Positions 1 through 7,035 of a stretch of 20,970 nucleotides of DNA are shown one piece after another. The position numbers and the translations under genes were made by a program. How positions within the stretch are numbered: the stretch's first letter is position 1; every line of letters begins with the position of its first letter. The stretch comes from CAZDBA01 sp964503615. Lineage in GTDB: Bacteria > Planctomycetota > Planctomycetia > Pirellulales > Pirellulaceae. The stretch is from the NCBI GenBank assembly GCA_964503615.1, contig CAZDBA010000091.1, positions 1-20,970 of the forward strand, in the 5' to 3' direction. The notes under the pieces were generated by a model, which was given only the letters and a program-made list of their open reading frames with translations, was not told the origin of the DNA and did no database searches.

Positions 1-28
1 TATTCGCGTTTATTTGCGTCCATTCACG
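1..28. repeat. Degenerate decamer tandem repeat, cut by window start
   Basis: Three consecutive units of about 10 bases can be read as tattcgcg, tttatttgcg and tccattcacg, sharing the core ATT-Y-R-CG. The first unit is cut by the window edge, so the array may extend outside. It lies downstream of the kinase gene in non-coding DNA. Similar AT-rich/CG decamer arrays are, from memory, common between genes in planctomycete and other environmental genomes; that is recollection and not a search result. Confidence 0.5.
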
Positions 29-51
29 GTTTAAAATCAATCAATCGGCTC

Positions 52-145
52 CGAAGTCTGGCGACATCGGCTACGCGAAAGCCGTAGCTGGGCTCGTCAG
101 CGTTCAGGTCCGTCGCAAAAATCGAAGTCCGGCGACTCCGGCTAC
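52..145. repeat. Two copies of a 23-bp intergenic repeat
   Basis: Bases 52-74 and 123-145 match at 20 of 23 positions (both begin cgaagtc, contain ggcgac and end cggctac) and lie 71 bp apart in the same orientation. A 6-bp inverted repeat, gctacg at 70-75 and cgtagc at 83-88, adjoins the first copy. The second copy overlaps the stop codon of the kinase gene (142-144). There is no terminator-like T-run on the minus strand. This is probably a dispersed intergenic repeat family. Confidence 0.6.
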
Positions 146-2106
146 TGCCGAGCCTGAATTGCCCCTTCGGCTGTCGCCGAGGCAGTTGCAGCCGAATTCA
201 CTTTCTCGGAATCCTCAGCGGGCACGTCGTTAGATGTTTCCATCTCGGACCTGATCCTTTCGACAGCGTTCGCAGCGGTCTTGCCAACAAAAGGCTCACC
301 GGCATTGGCGATCTCCTCTAGTAATTCGAGGCTGTCAACGGTCGCGACCGTTGCAAGTGCTTCGACGGCCGTCTTTTTCTGCACCCAACTTTCGGTTTTG
401 GGATCTTGCAAGATCAATTCCAAGTGAGATCGTAAAATCGGCTCTGATTCAGGACCGATTTTCGCAAGTCCTGCTAAAATCCTGGAAATCTCCGCAGAGT
501 TGAGCCCAGCTTGGTTTAGTCGCATTTCCAATAGAGGAAGTGCCCATAACTTGCCCGATTCAATCAAGATTTTGTCTGCCCTTAACTTCAAAAAATGATC
601 TTGATCTTGAATTGCTGCCTCTAAGGCTGCAACGCCCTTGTCGACATTCAGCTCAGGCAAAGCCGCAAGTGCATCGCCCGAAACAAAAGTACTACTTGCC
701 ATCGTCAGGTGATGGACACGCTCAGTAATCTCATCGATCTCGGGATCAGGAGGGACATTCTTCAGGGCCGTCAAAGCCGCCTTAATCCTGCGAAAATCGC
801 GAGAATTGAGTTCCAACAGAAGCCTTGCATACACCTTGGGAATGGGGACTATTTCGACTGTTTCGGCTGTTTCGGGAACTGCTACAGGCTGTTCCTGCTC
901 CGTTTCCTGGGGCTGTTCAACTTTATATGCTGGATCTGATTCATTTACTTTGTCAGTTTTCGTTTCGTCTTCGTTCTTTTCAACCTTCAGATTGTCTTCG
1001 ACTGAAGCGATACCACCTGACGTATCAGGCTTTGAATTCCAATCCAGGAGTTTGGGAAGTGTCAGTAGCAGCAAAGTCCCCACGGCCAACACAGAAGCCA
1101 GCAGCAACAATCGTTTAACAGCCAGAGAGGTAGGCGAATTCGAAACCGATGCCAAAGACGACCTGACTTCGGCGGCGGTCTCGAAACGGTGATCCGGGTC
1201 GTTGCTCAACGCCTTCATCACCACTCTGTCCATACCGGGCCCACAATTCGACAGCAAGGAAGGTTGCGAGAAATTTCCTTGAGGCAGGCGACCGGTCAAC
1301 AACTCATAAAGCACCACTCCCATTGAGAAAATATCGGCTCGCCGGTCCACCATTTTTCCCGGAACCTGCTGCTCCGGAGCCATGTAGAACGGAGTGCCAA
1401 TGATCAATCCGGTTTGAGTCAGCTCACTGACCGAATCCTGGTGTTGAACCATTCGCGAGATTCCAAAATCGGCAACGCGAATTTCCACCTCGGGCTGAGC
1501 GTTCACGACCAGAATGTTTTCTGGTTTAATGTCACGATGCACCAGTCCTTTCCCGTGAGCATATTCCATTGCATCACAAAGCTGGATACCAATGTTGCGA
1601 ACTTCCTCAGCAGGAACTTTGCCGTTATTGATCAACCCTCGCAGTGTCATCCCCGCAACGTATTCCATGACGATGTAGAGAAACTGATCGGTAACTCCAA
1701 AATCGTGTACGGTAACGATACTGGGATGATTCAATTGGGCAAGATTACCGGCCTCTTGCTGAAAACGTTCTAAAGCGACCGAACGCGAAACGGCTCGGGA
1801 TGTCAGCTTGATGGCGACTTGGCGAGCAAGTTGTTTTTGTGTGGCAAGAAACGTCCAGCCGCTACCACCTCGACCGAGCAACTCATGGAACGTGAAATCG
1901 CTGAATTGACTATTTAGGGATTCGATTGACGGGCATTTGCCGCTGACCACCATCGGAGCCAATGACGGATGGTCGTCTGCCGAAATGGCCTGCACTGCAG
2001 CAGCCAGCACACACCTTGGGCATAACCCGAGGGGCTGGTTAAACTCGACTCCACATTTTGGACAAGTGGGGCCGGTTGCATCTCGATCTTGAACGTTCTC
2101 GGACAA
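142..2106 (-). CDS. Membrane-anchored Ser/Thr protein kinase with N-terminal zinc ribbon and C-terminal helical repeats
   Basis: A complete Hanks-type kinase. An N-terminal CPxC pair (C15, C18, C29, C32) looks like a zinc ribbon. The kinase domain, about residues 70-320, keeps the glycine loop (78-83), VAIK with K100, the alpha-C glutamate E118, HRDIKPEN (190-197, catalytic D192), DFG (213-215) and APEQ (243-246), so it should be active. One hydrophobic helix at about 332-351 anchors it in the membrane. After an acidic linker, residues about 430-630 look like HEAT/ARM-type helical repeats, likely for protein binding. The start is TTG at 2106: it has AGGAG five bases upstream, no ATG or GTG lies between it and an in-frame stop at 2140-2142, and the next methionine (52) would remove the zinc ribbon. 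The gene follows the sigma factor by 53 bp. The glycine loop reads GRGGSGWTF, without the usual hydrophobic and VY residues. The substrate is unknown. Confidence 0.93.
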   Translation of the reverse strand: MSENVQDRDATGPTCPKCGVEFNQPLGLCPRCVLAAAVQAISADDHPSLAPMVVSGKCPSIESLNSQFSDFTFHELLGRGGSGWTFLATQKQLARQVAIKLTSRAVSRSVALERFQQEAGNLAQLNHPSIVTVHDFGVTDQFLYIVMEYVAGMTLRGLINNGKVPAEEVRNIGIQLCDAMEYAHGKGLVHRDIKPENILVVNAQPEVEIRVADFGISRMVQHQDSVSELTQTGLIIGTPFYMAPEQQVPGKMVDRRADIFSMGVVLYELLTGRLPQGNFSQPSLLSNCGPGMDRVVMKALSNDPDHRFETAAEVRSSLASVSNSPTSLAVKRLLLLASVLAVGTLLLLTLPKLLDWNSKPDTSGGIASVEDNLKVEKNEDETKTDKVNESDPAYKVEQPQETEQEQPVAVPETAETVEIVPIPKVYARLLLELNSRDFRRIKAALTALKNVPPDPEIDEITERVHHLTMASSTFVSGDALAALPELNVDKGVAALEAAIQDQDHFLKLRADKILIESGKLWALPLLEMRLNQAGLNSAEISRILAGLAKIGPESEPILRSHLELILQDPKTESWVQKKTAVEALATVATVDSLELLEEIANAGEPFVGKTAANAVERIRSEMETSNDVPAEDSEKVNSAATASATAEGAIQARQ

Positions 2107-2111
2107 GCCTG

Positions 2112-2116
2112 CTCCT
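2112..2116 (-). promoter_or_regulatory. Shine-Dalgarno sequence (AGGAG) deciding the kinase TTG start
   Basis: Read on the minus strand, AGGAG lies five bases before the TTG codon at 2106-2104. Most ATG-initiated genes in the window have no such sequence, so this strengthens the choice of the non-ATG start. Confidence 0.7.
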
Positions 2117-2159
2117 AAACAATTCGAATCATCACGATGCTACTAAACACTACCAGCAT

Positions 2160-2885
2160 CTATTTTGGTTGCGAACAAATTGCTGAAAATAGTTGATTAA
2201 TCTCATCTTCCAAAACGTCGTGCTTTCCCAGAGTATCTGCAATTTGGGCACAAAGAACCCGACGAAACTCGGCGCGCAACCGGTGAATTTTGGCTTTTAG
2301 CGTCGAAAGATTCAGTTTTAATATTGCTGCCGTATCGGTGTAGGAGGGAACTTGATCTTCCGGAAGCAAGTGGGCTTTGAGAACCTCAAACATTTCAGCA
2401 TTCCCTGAATTGCTCCAATTCGCCTGAACCTCTTGCAGGCTTCGCTGAACAACCTCCAATCCCCAAGCCTTATCAAAAGCACTCTCCGGGGTTTGCTCGT
2501 GAAATGGTTCCAGCTTCATGCGTCGATCAGCTTCTCTGTAGTCGATTGAAACAGGGCACTGTCCACCCCCTCGCTTAGTCGCCGAATTTTTTTTCCACTG
2601 GTCGCGGATAAAGTTCTTCAAACACACCAACAGAAAATTACGAAACCGCCCACGGCTTGCTCCCTCAACGCTGGCGAGCATTTTCTTTTCAAGTAACTTT
2701 GTAAAAAAGCCCTGAATCAAATCTTCCGCTTCTTCAGCCGACTTGCCCGACCTGCGCACAAACACATACAGCGGAAACCAATTATCCTGCAACAATTTGG
2801 CTAGCGCTTCACGCTGCAGCGGCGAATCTTCGCCACTTGCCTGCAAAACGACACTCCAGCGGGTGGTTAAAAAATTTGGTTGCAT
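2160..2885 (-). CDS. ECF-type RNA polymerase sigma factor, TRWSVV family
   Basis: A 241-residue sigma-70 family protein. The N-terminus has TRWSVV (8-13), and a region-2-like segment with EEAEDLIQGFFTKLLEK (about 51-67) and a following GRFRNFLL motif (about 79-86). Region 4, about 165-215, contains a helix-turn-helix ending in TLKAKIHRLRAEFRRVL. This architecture is typical of the large sigma factors of about 240 residues that planctomycetes and acidobacteria carry next to Ser/Thr kinases. No anti-sigma factor is adjacent, so regulation by the downstream kinase, 53 bp away, is a reasonable inference but is not shown by the sequence. The start is ATG without a Shine-Dalgarno sequence. The CAP protein gene ends 42 bp upstream. 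Confidence 0.9.
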   Translation of the reverse strand: MQPNFLTTRWSVVLQASGEDSPLQREALAKLLQDNWFPLYVFVRRSGKSAEEAEDLIQGFFTKLLEKKMLASVEGASRGRFRNFLLVCLKNFIRDQWKKNSATKRGGGQCPVSIDYREADRRMKLEPFHEQTPESAFDKAWGLEVVQRSLQEVQANWSNSGNAEMFEVLKAHLLPEDQVPSYTDTAAILKLNLSTLKAKIHRLRAEFRRVLCAQIADTLGKHDVLEDEINQLFSAICSQPK

Positions 2886-2927
2886 AAAAAAGTTGAACAG
2901 CTCTAAAGCCGTCCGATACGATCGCTA

Positions 2928-4322
2928 CTACTCACCAAGCTGAAGCATCTGTTGCCCGACCTCAAGGCCAAACGCCTGCCATTCTGGAACCTTCAGACGC
3001 GAGGAAACTTTCTGCTGGGACTTGATCTTGCGTTGAATTTCTGACGCCTTCAACTGCCGGCCACTGTCTGCAAGAGCTTTCATTTGTCGATAGGCTTTAA
3101 CAAATGAAAGGCAATTCTTTGCTTCTGTGAACCAACCCTTTACTGTACTTCGGCGGTATTTTTTTAAAAGCTCTGAAATCAACTCTTCTGCTTCGTCTAA
3201 ATCTCCCGACATTGCCTGCCGAACGCTCTCAAATGCGTTATCCAGCTCCTCTCGAACTGGCCCCGTTAAATCGGTGATCTCATCAAAAATTGATTCTTCG
3301 ATCAACCCGTCCTCGGTAATCAGACAAAGATCGGTCAACGCTGCGAATCGACGGTCAGCATTTTGTTCATCATCTGGAATTTTCTTCACGTTCGCCAGCA
3401 ATTTAGCACTTCGCGCGTATCGAGCCACTTCAGAATGAATCACATCAAATTTGACGTTCTCTTCACCAGCAGGAAGCAAACCCACATATGTGGTTTCCTC
3501 GACGGTCACTTTTATCTTTTGCTCTTCCGTGGAAATCGGGATCGAATAAGCCCCGCTTTCCCAACTTTCGACACTCGCATCTCCAACGGTCATTTGCACA
3601 CCGCCAACACCTTCTTTAAGATCGTAAAAGCGATTGTCGTTCAGGTCCTTGTAAACAACTCCACCAGCCATACGTTGCGTGCCGCCTCCAAAGTTGTGGG
3701 TGACTGCAATGTTTTGATTTCTACCTTTTCCGTAAACCAGTGCCGCGACTCCAATCGATCGAAAACGCGGATTCAGAATGCTGCGTCGATGTCCTCGTTC
3801 TGGTTGCATCCCTCCAGGTCCAGCCCCCCAGTCGACTATAAAACCACAATGGCTATACCACGGGTTCCTCCCTTTCGAGAAAACGTTTTCGCTGACATGG
3901 CGTTCCTGAAAACCAGCCTTGCGAGTTCGATCATTAGGCTTCACTCCGGTGAACCCAGAAGCACCTGGCTCCTCGAAATGCGTTTGCCCGTGTTTAATCT
4001 GATACCAACTGTGCCAACGAGCAGCCTTGACCAAATTAAGATTGAACACGAGTGGCGGTGCGGGTGATGCTTGTTCCATTTCCCGTTGGAACATCGCCGC
4101 ATCGACGTTTTTCGGGACCCGCCCCGCTTCGATAATTATCGCGGCCTCTTGAGTAGGGTTCGCTCGACAACGGTTAATGTATTCAAGAATCAGCGTCTCT
4201 TGCGCTGTTGGCTCTTTTGAACGTGCCTGATAGACGCCCGATTTGTCTTCGGTCTGACAAAATCCAGTTGATAGTAATACGCAACAAACCAACCAGATCG
4301 ATAGTGGAACAGTTATTTTCAT
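2928..4322 (-). CDS. Secreted CAP (SCP/PR1-like) domain protein with SdrB-like and helical C-terminal regions
   Basis: A 464-residue exported protein. An N-terminal hydrophobic segment at about 4-22 is a signal peptide; the cysteine at 22 is preceded by F, so it is a poor lipobox. The CAP domain, about residues 40-215, keeps the cavity residues: H104, acidic residues E117/E118, SENV with E145, and GHRRSILNP with H178. Residues 222-245 (YKDLNDNRFYDLKEGVGG) match the start of a SdrD-B/Cna-B-like beta domain, and 258-285 look like its strands. Residues about 300-464 are charged and helical and match nothing I recognise. CAP proteins are extracellular and bind lipids or act in host or cell-surface interactions; the role here is unknown. 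It is probably cotranscribed with the sigma factor and kinase downstream (42-bp gap). The start is ATG without a clear ribosome binding site. Confidence 0.85.
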   Translation of the reverse strand: MKITVPLSIWLVCCVLLSTGFCQTEDKSGVYQARSKEPTAQETLILEYINRCRANPTQEAAIIIEAGRVPKNVDAAMFQREMEQASPAPPLVFNLNLVKAARWHSWYQIKHGQTHFEEPGASGFTGVKPNDRTRKAGFQERHVSENVFSKGRNPWYSHCGFIVDWGAGPGGMQPERGHRRSILNPRFRSIGVAALVYGKGRNQNIAVTHNFGGGTQRMAGGVVYKDLNDNRFYDLKEGVGGVQMTVGDASVESWESGAYSIPISTEEQKIKVTVEETTYVGLLPAGEENVKFDVIHSEVARYARSAKLLANVKKIPDDEQNADRRFAALTDLCLITEDGLIEESIFDEITDLTGPVREELDNAFESVRQAMSGDLDEAEELISELLKKYRRSTVKGWFTEAKNCLSFVKAYRQMKALADSGRQLKASEIQRKIKSQQKVSSRLKVPEWQAFGLEVGQQMLQLGE

Positions 4323-4380
4323 GACTCAGAGAATTAGGGAGAACTAAATCGTTTGCGACTGAAAAGTTGTGATTTTCATT

Positions 4381-4398
4381 TGAGCGGCAAGGCGCTCA
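4381..4398. repeat. Short inverted repeat in the leader of the CAP gene
   Basis: tgagcg at 4381-4386 pairs with cgctca at 4393-4398 around a 6-base loop. It lies 59 bp upstream of the CAP start codon, probably in its 5' leader. A regulatory role is possible, but an isolated 6-bp stem can occur by chance. Confidence 0.3.
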
Positions 4399-4641
4399 CC
4401 CGTCTGGCACCAGAACGTAAAAATCATAACTTCTGCATGAAAATGGTGAGGAAAACAGAACTTGAGCTGGTGGAAACTTATCTTATGAGGCTGAGGCAAG
4501 AGTCTCGAGATGGGTCCATTTGATAGTAGCTCTACGAACATCTTACCATCTATCACAACCTGAAGCAGTATCAGCACCTACATTTCATCTCTATCCCCCG
4601 TACGAACTGATTCACTGAGTTTCTGAACCTGTTCGTTATTG

Positions 4642-4660
4642 TGATTTAAGTGTAAAATCA
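4642..4660. repeat. AT-rich inverted repeat upstream of the lipoprotein gene
   Basis: tgattt at 4642-4647 is mirrored by aaatca at 4655-4660 with a 7-base spacer, about 60 bp before the lipoprotein start. It has the form of a small operator, but no regulator can be named and its AT richness makes chance occurrence plausible. Confidence 0.25.
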
Positions 4661-4720
4661 TTATTTATTGCGCTCCTTTCAAAAGTTATTTCAGCCCAAT
4701 TTATTCCCACCCAAACAATC

Positions 4721-5227
4721 ATGAAATTTGTCATCGCCTCGTTTTCTGTTGTATCAGCCATCTTTCTAGCAGGGTGTGGCGACTTGCTGCCGAGTCCCGC
4801 CGAACCCTCCCAAAACGGTCCTGCGACGGCTTCAAAGAATGAGGACATACTAAAGGATGGCGCAGATGCTGAACCAACAGAAGAAAACAAGCCAAAGAAC
4901 GTGGTATTTGGAGACAGGTTCCCTGAAGTGCTTGAAGCCAAAGCGAACAACATGAGCGGTGACAAATGGATTTTCGATGTCACGCTTTCCAGTACCTATG
5001 ACTCGCCGCAGCGGTACGCGGATGCTTGGCGAGTTCTGGATGATCAGGGCAACGAACTAGGCATCCGAATCCTGGCCCATGACCACGCAGCCGAACAACC
5101 GTTCACTCGATCAGGAGTTATCTCAATCCCCAACCAAACCAGTCCCGTTTTTGTCGAAGGTCGAGACCAGAAAAATGGATGGTCAGGACAACGGTTTGAA
5201 GTCTCGCTGCCTCAGCAGACACCCTGA
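4721..5227 (+). CDS. Small lipoprotein with conserved domain of unknown function
   Basis: A 168-residue lipoprotein. The signal peptide ends in the lipobox LAGC (16-19), so C19 should be lipidated. Residues 20-65 are a low-complexity, acidic/proline-rich linker. Residues about 70-165 form a compact beta-rich domain with a distinctive run: YADAWRVLD (99-107), GNELG (110-114), LAHDH (118-122), EQPFTRSG (125-132) and VEGRDQKNGWSG (145-156). I remember similar short secreted proteins of unknown function in other bacteria, but cannot name the family. There is no Shine-Dalgarno sequence. It converges on the M28 peptidase gene with only 25 bp between stops. Confidence 0.85.
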   Translation: MKFVIASFSVVSAIFLAGCGDLLPSPAEPSQNGPATASKNEDILKDGADAEPTEENKPKNVVFGDRFPEVLEAKANNMSGDKWIFDVTLSSTYDSPQRYADAWRVLDDQGNELGIRILAHDHAAEQPFTRSGVISIPNQTSPVFVEGRDQKNGWSGQRFEVSLPQQTP

Positions 5228-5252
5228 CTTGCGGCAGTCGTCACGAATCTAA

Positions 5253-6695
5253 CTACTTTTCTCCCAAACGCCCCGGCATGTCAGCCAAGATAAAAGCCGC
5301 GGTCGCCAGTGTAATTGTACAATCGGTAAGATCTTTCGGGGAGACTTTGTCGACCGTGTCAGCAGTCGTGTGATGTGTGTTAAAGTAGAAACGGCGGTCG
5401 ACTTGCAGCCCCATACACGGAGTCCCCAGCGGTTTCAGCTTGGACACATCAACACCTGAAAAACCGTTGGAACTGCGAGATGCACCGATCGGCTCCAGCA
5501 AATTTACGATTGTCTGCAACTGTTTAACGGCGATTACCTGCTTGTTTCCATCCTCCATCTCAATCGACAATCCCTCAGGCCGGAATATACCCGAATCCGA
5601 TTCGATTCCCGCAACATGCACCTCGTCCGCGTGCCGGGCTGCGTAGCTTTTTGCACCTGCGGCTCCATTTTCTTCGTTAGTCCACAATACGACACGTATC
5701 GTCCGGCGAGGCTTGAGCTCTAACTTTCGCAAAATGTTTAACGCCTCCATTGCGGCCACACAGCCCCCTCCATCGTCCTGAGCTCCTTGACCAACATCCC
5801 ACGAATCCAGATGCCCGCCGATGACGACGATCTCTTCCGGTTTCTCTGTGCCTACGATTTCGCCAACCACGTTTGCTGACGGGACCATCCCTTCGTCTCG
5901 CGCTTCCATGTAGAGCTTTACTGCTGGCCGTTTTCCCCGTTTGTACAATCGGGCCAACATCATGGCCGATTCGGTGGTGATCGCAGCGGCAGGAACTTTC
6001 TTTTGCCCAGCTGCCCCTCCGTAATTCATCGCACCGGTGTGTGGACTTTGAAGCGAGTAAGCCGTAACCGAACGAACCAGTGCTGCGATCGCACCGCGCT
6101 CAGAGGCCCATTTTGCTCCATTGGATCGGTACTGAACCGCTTCACCGTAGCCAGTGCCTTCCTCGGGCGAAAACTGCCGCATGGGAAAATTGAAAAGCAC
6201 AATCTTGCCCTGAATCTCTTCGTCGTCCAAGGCGTCCAACTCTTCTTTGCTGGCCACCACAACGATCTCTGCCGCCAACCCCTCAGCAGGTGTACCAACG
6301 CTAAACCCTAAACCCAGCATCGGCAAATCCAACTCACGCGGCGCGGTCATTTTACACCACTCGTTTCCGCGAACCCAACGCGGCACCATAACTCGCTCGG
6401 CTTGGACATTCTCGTGACCATCCGCTTCCATTCGCGATTGCGCCCACTCGACGGCCTGATCAAGTTGCGGGCTACCACTTAAACGAGCCCCAATGTCGTC
6501 GCATAGTTCTTGCAGTTTCAAGTAACTATCGTTTTCCGCACGAGCCGATTTGATAATCCGATCGACTACTGCTTTGTAATCTGCAATCGTATTCTCAAAC
6601 GATTCGTTGGCGTCCTGAGCGATTATGCTTTCTGCAACCAAGTGCATTGCGAAGAAAACAATTAGAATAGAAAGGAAGCAATTCGATTTTGACAT
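5253..6695 (-). CDS. Secreted M28 family zinc metallopeptidase (carboxypeptidase Q-like)
   Basis: A 480-residue exported aminopeptidase/carboxypeptidase of family M28. A signal peptide covers about residues 1-26 (cleavage near IIAQ). A PA-type insert lies at about 135-265. The co-catalytic zinc site is intact: GGHLDSWD with H295 and D297, QDDGGG with bridging D307, WTNEENG with catalytic E341 and zinc ligand E342, ESDSG with D367, and the final His in NTHHTTADT (H442). The order of domains and HHTxxDT ending resemble plasma glutamate carboxypeptidase (carboxypeptidase Q), which removes residues from small peptides. It should act in the periplasm or outside the cell. It is a single gene transcribed away from the 340-bp region upstream. 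The start is ATG, with a positively charged SK before the hydrophobic core. Confidence 0.93.
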   Translation of the reverse strand: MSKSNCFLSILIVFFAMHLVAESIIAQDANESFENTIADYKAVVDRIIKSARAENDSYLKLQELCDDIGARLSGSPQLDQAVEWAQSRMEADGHENVQAERVMVPRWVRGNEWCKMTAPRELDLPMLGLGFSVGTPAEGLAAEIVVVASKEELDALDDEEIQGKIVLFNFPMRQFSPEEGTGYGEAVQYRSNGAKWASERGAIAALVRSVTAYSLQSPHTGAMNYGGAAGQKKVPAAAITTESAMMLARLYKRGKRPAVKLYMEARDEGMVPSANVVGEIVGTEKPEEIVVIGGHLDSWDVGQGAQDDGGGCVAAMEALNILRKLELKPRRTIRVVLWTNEENGAAGAKSYAARHADEVHVAGIESDSGIFRPEGLSIEMEDGNKQVIAVKQLQTIVNLLEPIGASRSSNGFSGVDVSKLKPLGTPCMGLQVDRRFYFNTHHTTADTVDKVSPKDLTDCTITLATAAFILADMPGRLGEK

Positions 6696-7035
6696 AACGA
6701 ACTTTTCTCAGGCAGATAAAGCAAACAAATAACGGGCGAACCAATAGTTATCTTGGTTTCCGCACCCACAATCAACCGATCGGAACGGCAGATTTCTCAG
6801 ATCGACCGGACTGAACAGTTACAACCTTTGAAATCCGCCCGTCAATTCTAAGCAAAAACAGGAACCCATTTCTCTCTCAAGAAGTTCGAAAGTATAGTAA
6901 ATTAGCAGGAGATCCGTTCAAGAGAATTCGACGGACTTTTGCAGACAAAGGTAATCGCACCGCGTTCGATAAGAATCCGCTGGCCCAGCTTCCCAAACTA
7001 ATACTATTCCTGCTTTTCGCAATTGAGGACTTAGC
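6696..7035. other. Non-coding region between divergent peptidase and propeller genes
   Basis: A 340-bp stretch that should hold promoters for the M28 gene (-) and the propeller/formyltransferase unit (+). I see no convincing promoter pair; TATAGT at 6893-6898 is a possible -10 for the plus strand but has no clear -35. A minus-strand open frame at 6877-7086 overlaps the plus-strand gene start and has no recognisable features, so it is not called. Confidence 0.5.
7025..7028 (+). promoter_or_regulatory. Shine-Dalgarno sequence (GAGG) deciding a TTG start
   Basis: GAGG lies seven bases before the TTG at 7036. An in-frame TGA at 7024-7026 overlaps it, so no upstream start is possible, and the next in-frame ATG lies deep in the gene. 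Confidence 0.7.

Larger units (their letters stand above)
4323..4720. other. Non-coding region between divergent CAP and lipoprotein genes
   Basis: A 398-bp region separating the CAP gene (-) from the lipoprotein gene (+), so it should hold promoters in both directions. I could not identify a convincing -35/-10 pair. It contains a hairpin at 4381-4398 and an AT-rich inverted repeat at 4642-4660. A 77-codon open frame on the minus strand (4344-4577) has no recognisable features and is not called. Confidence 0.6.

Noticed and set aside
1..145. CRISPR array
   Set aside because: The repeats are only two or three, are degenerate, have no regular spacers of 30-40 bp and no cas genes nearby.
806..1192. 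Plus-strand open frames inside the kinase gene
   Set aside because: They are antisense to a gene with a complete set of kinase motifs and contain only low-complexity serine-rich translation.
4381..4398. Riboswitch in the CAP leader
   Set aside because: Only one 6-bp hairpin is visible; no conserved aptamer core could be recognised.
4344..4577. Minus-strand open frame of 77 codons upstream of the CAP gene
   Set aside because: No recognisable domain, no ribosome binding site, and a composition like random translation; it lies in what should be the promoter region.
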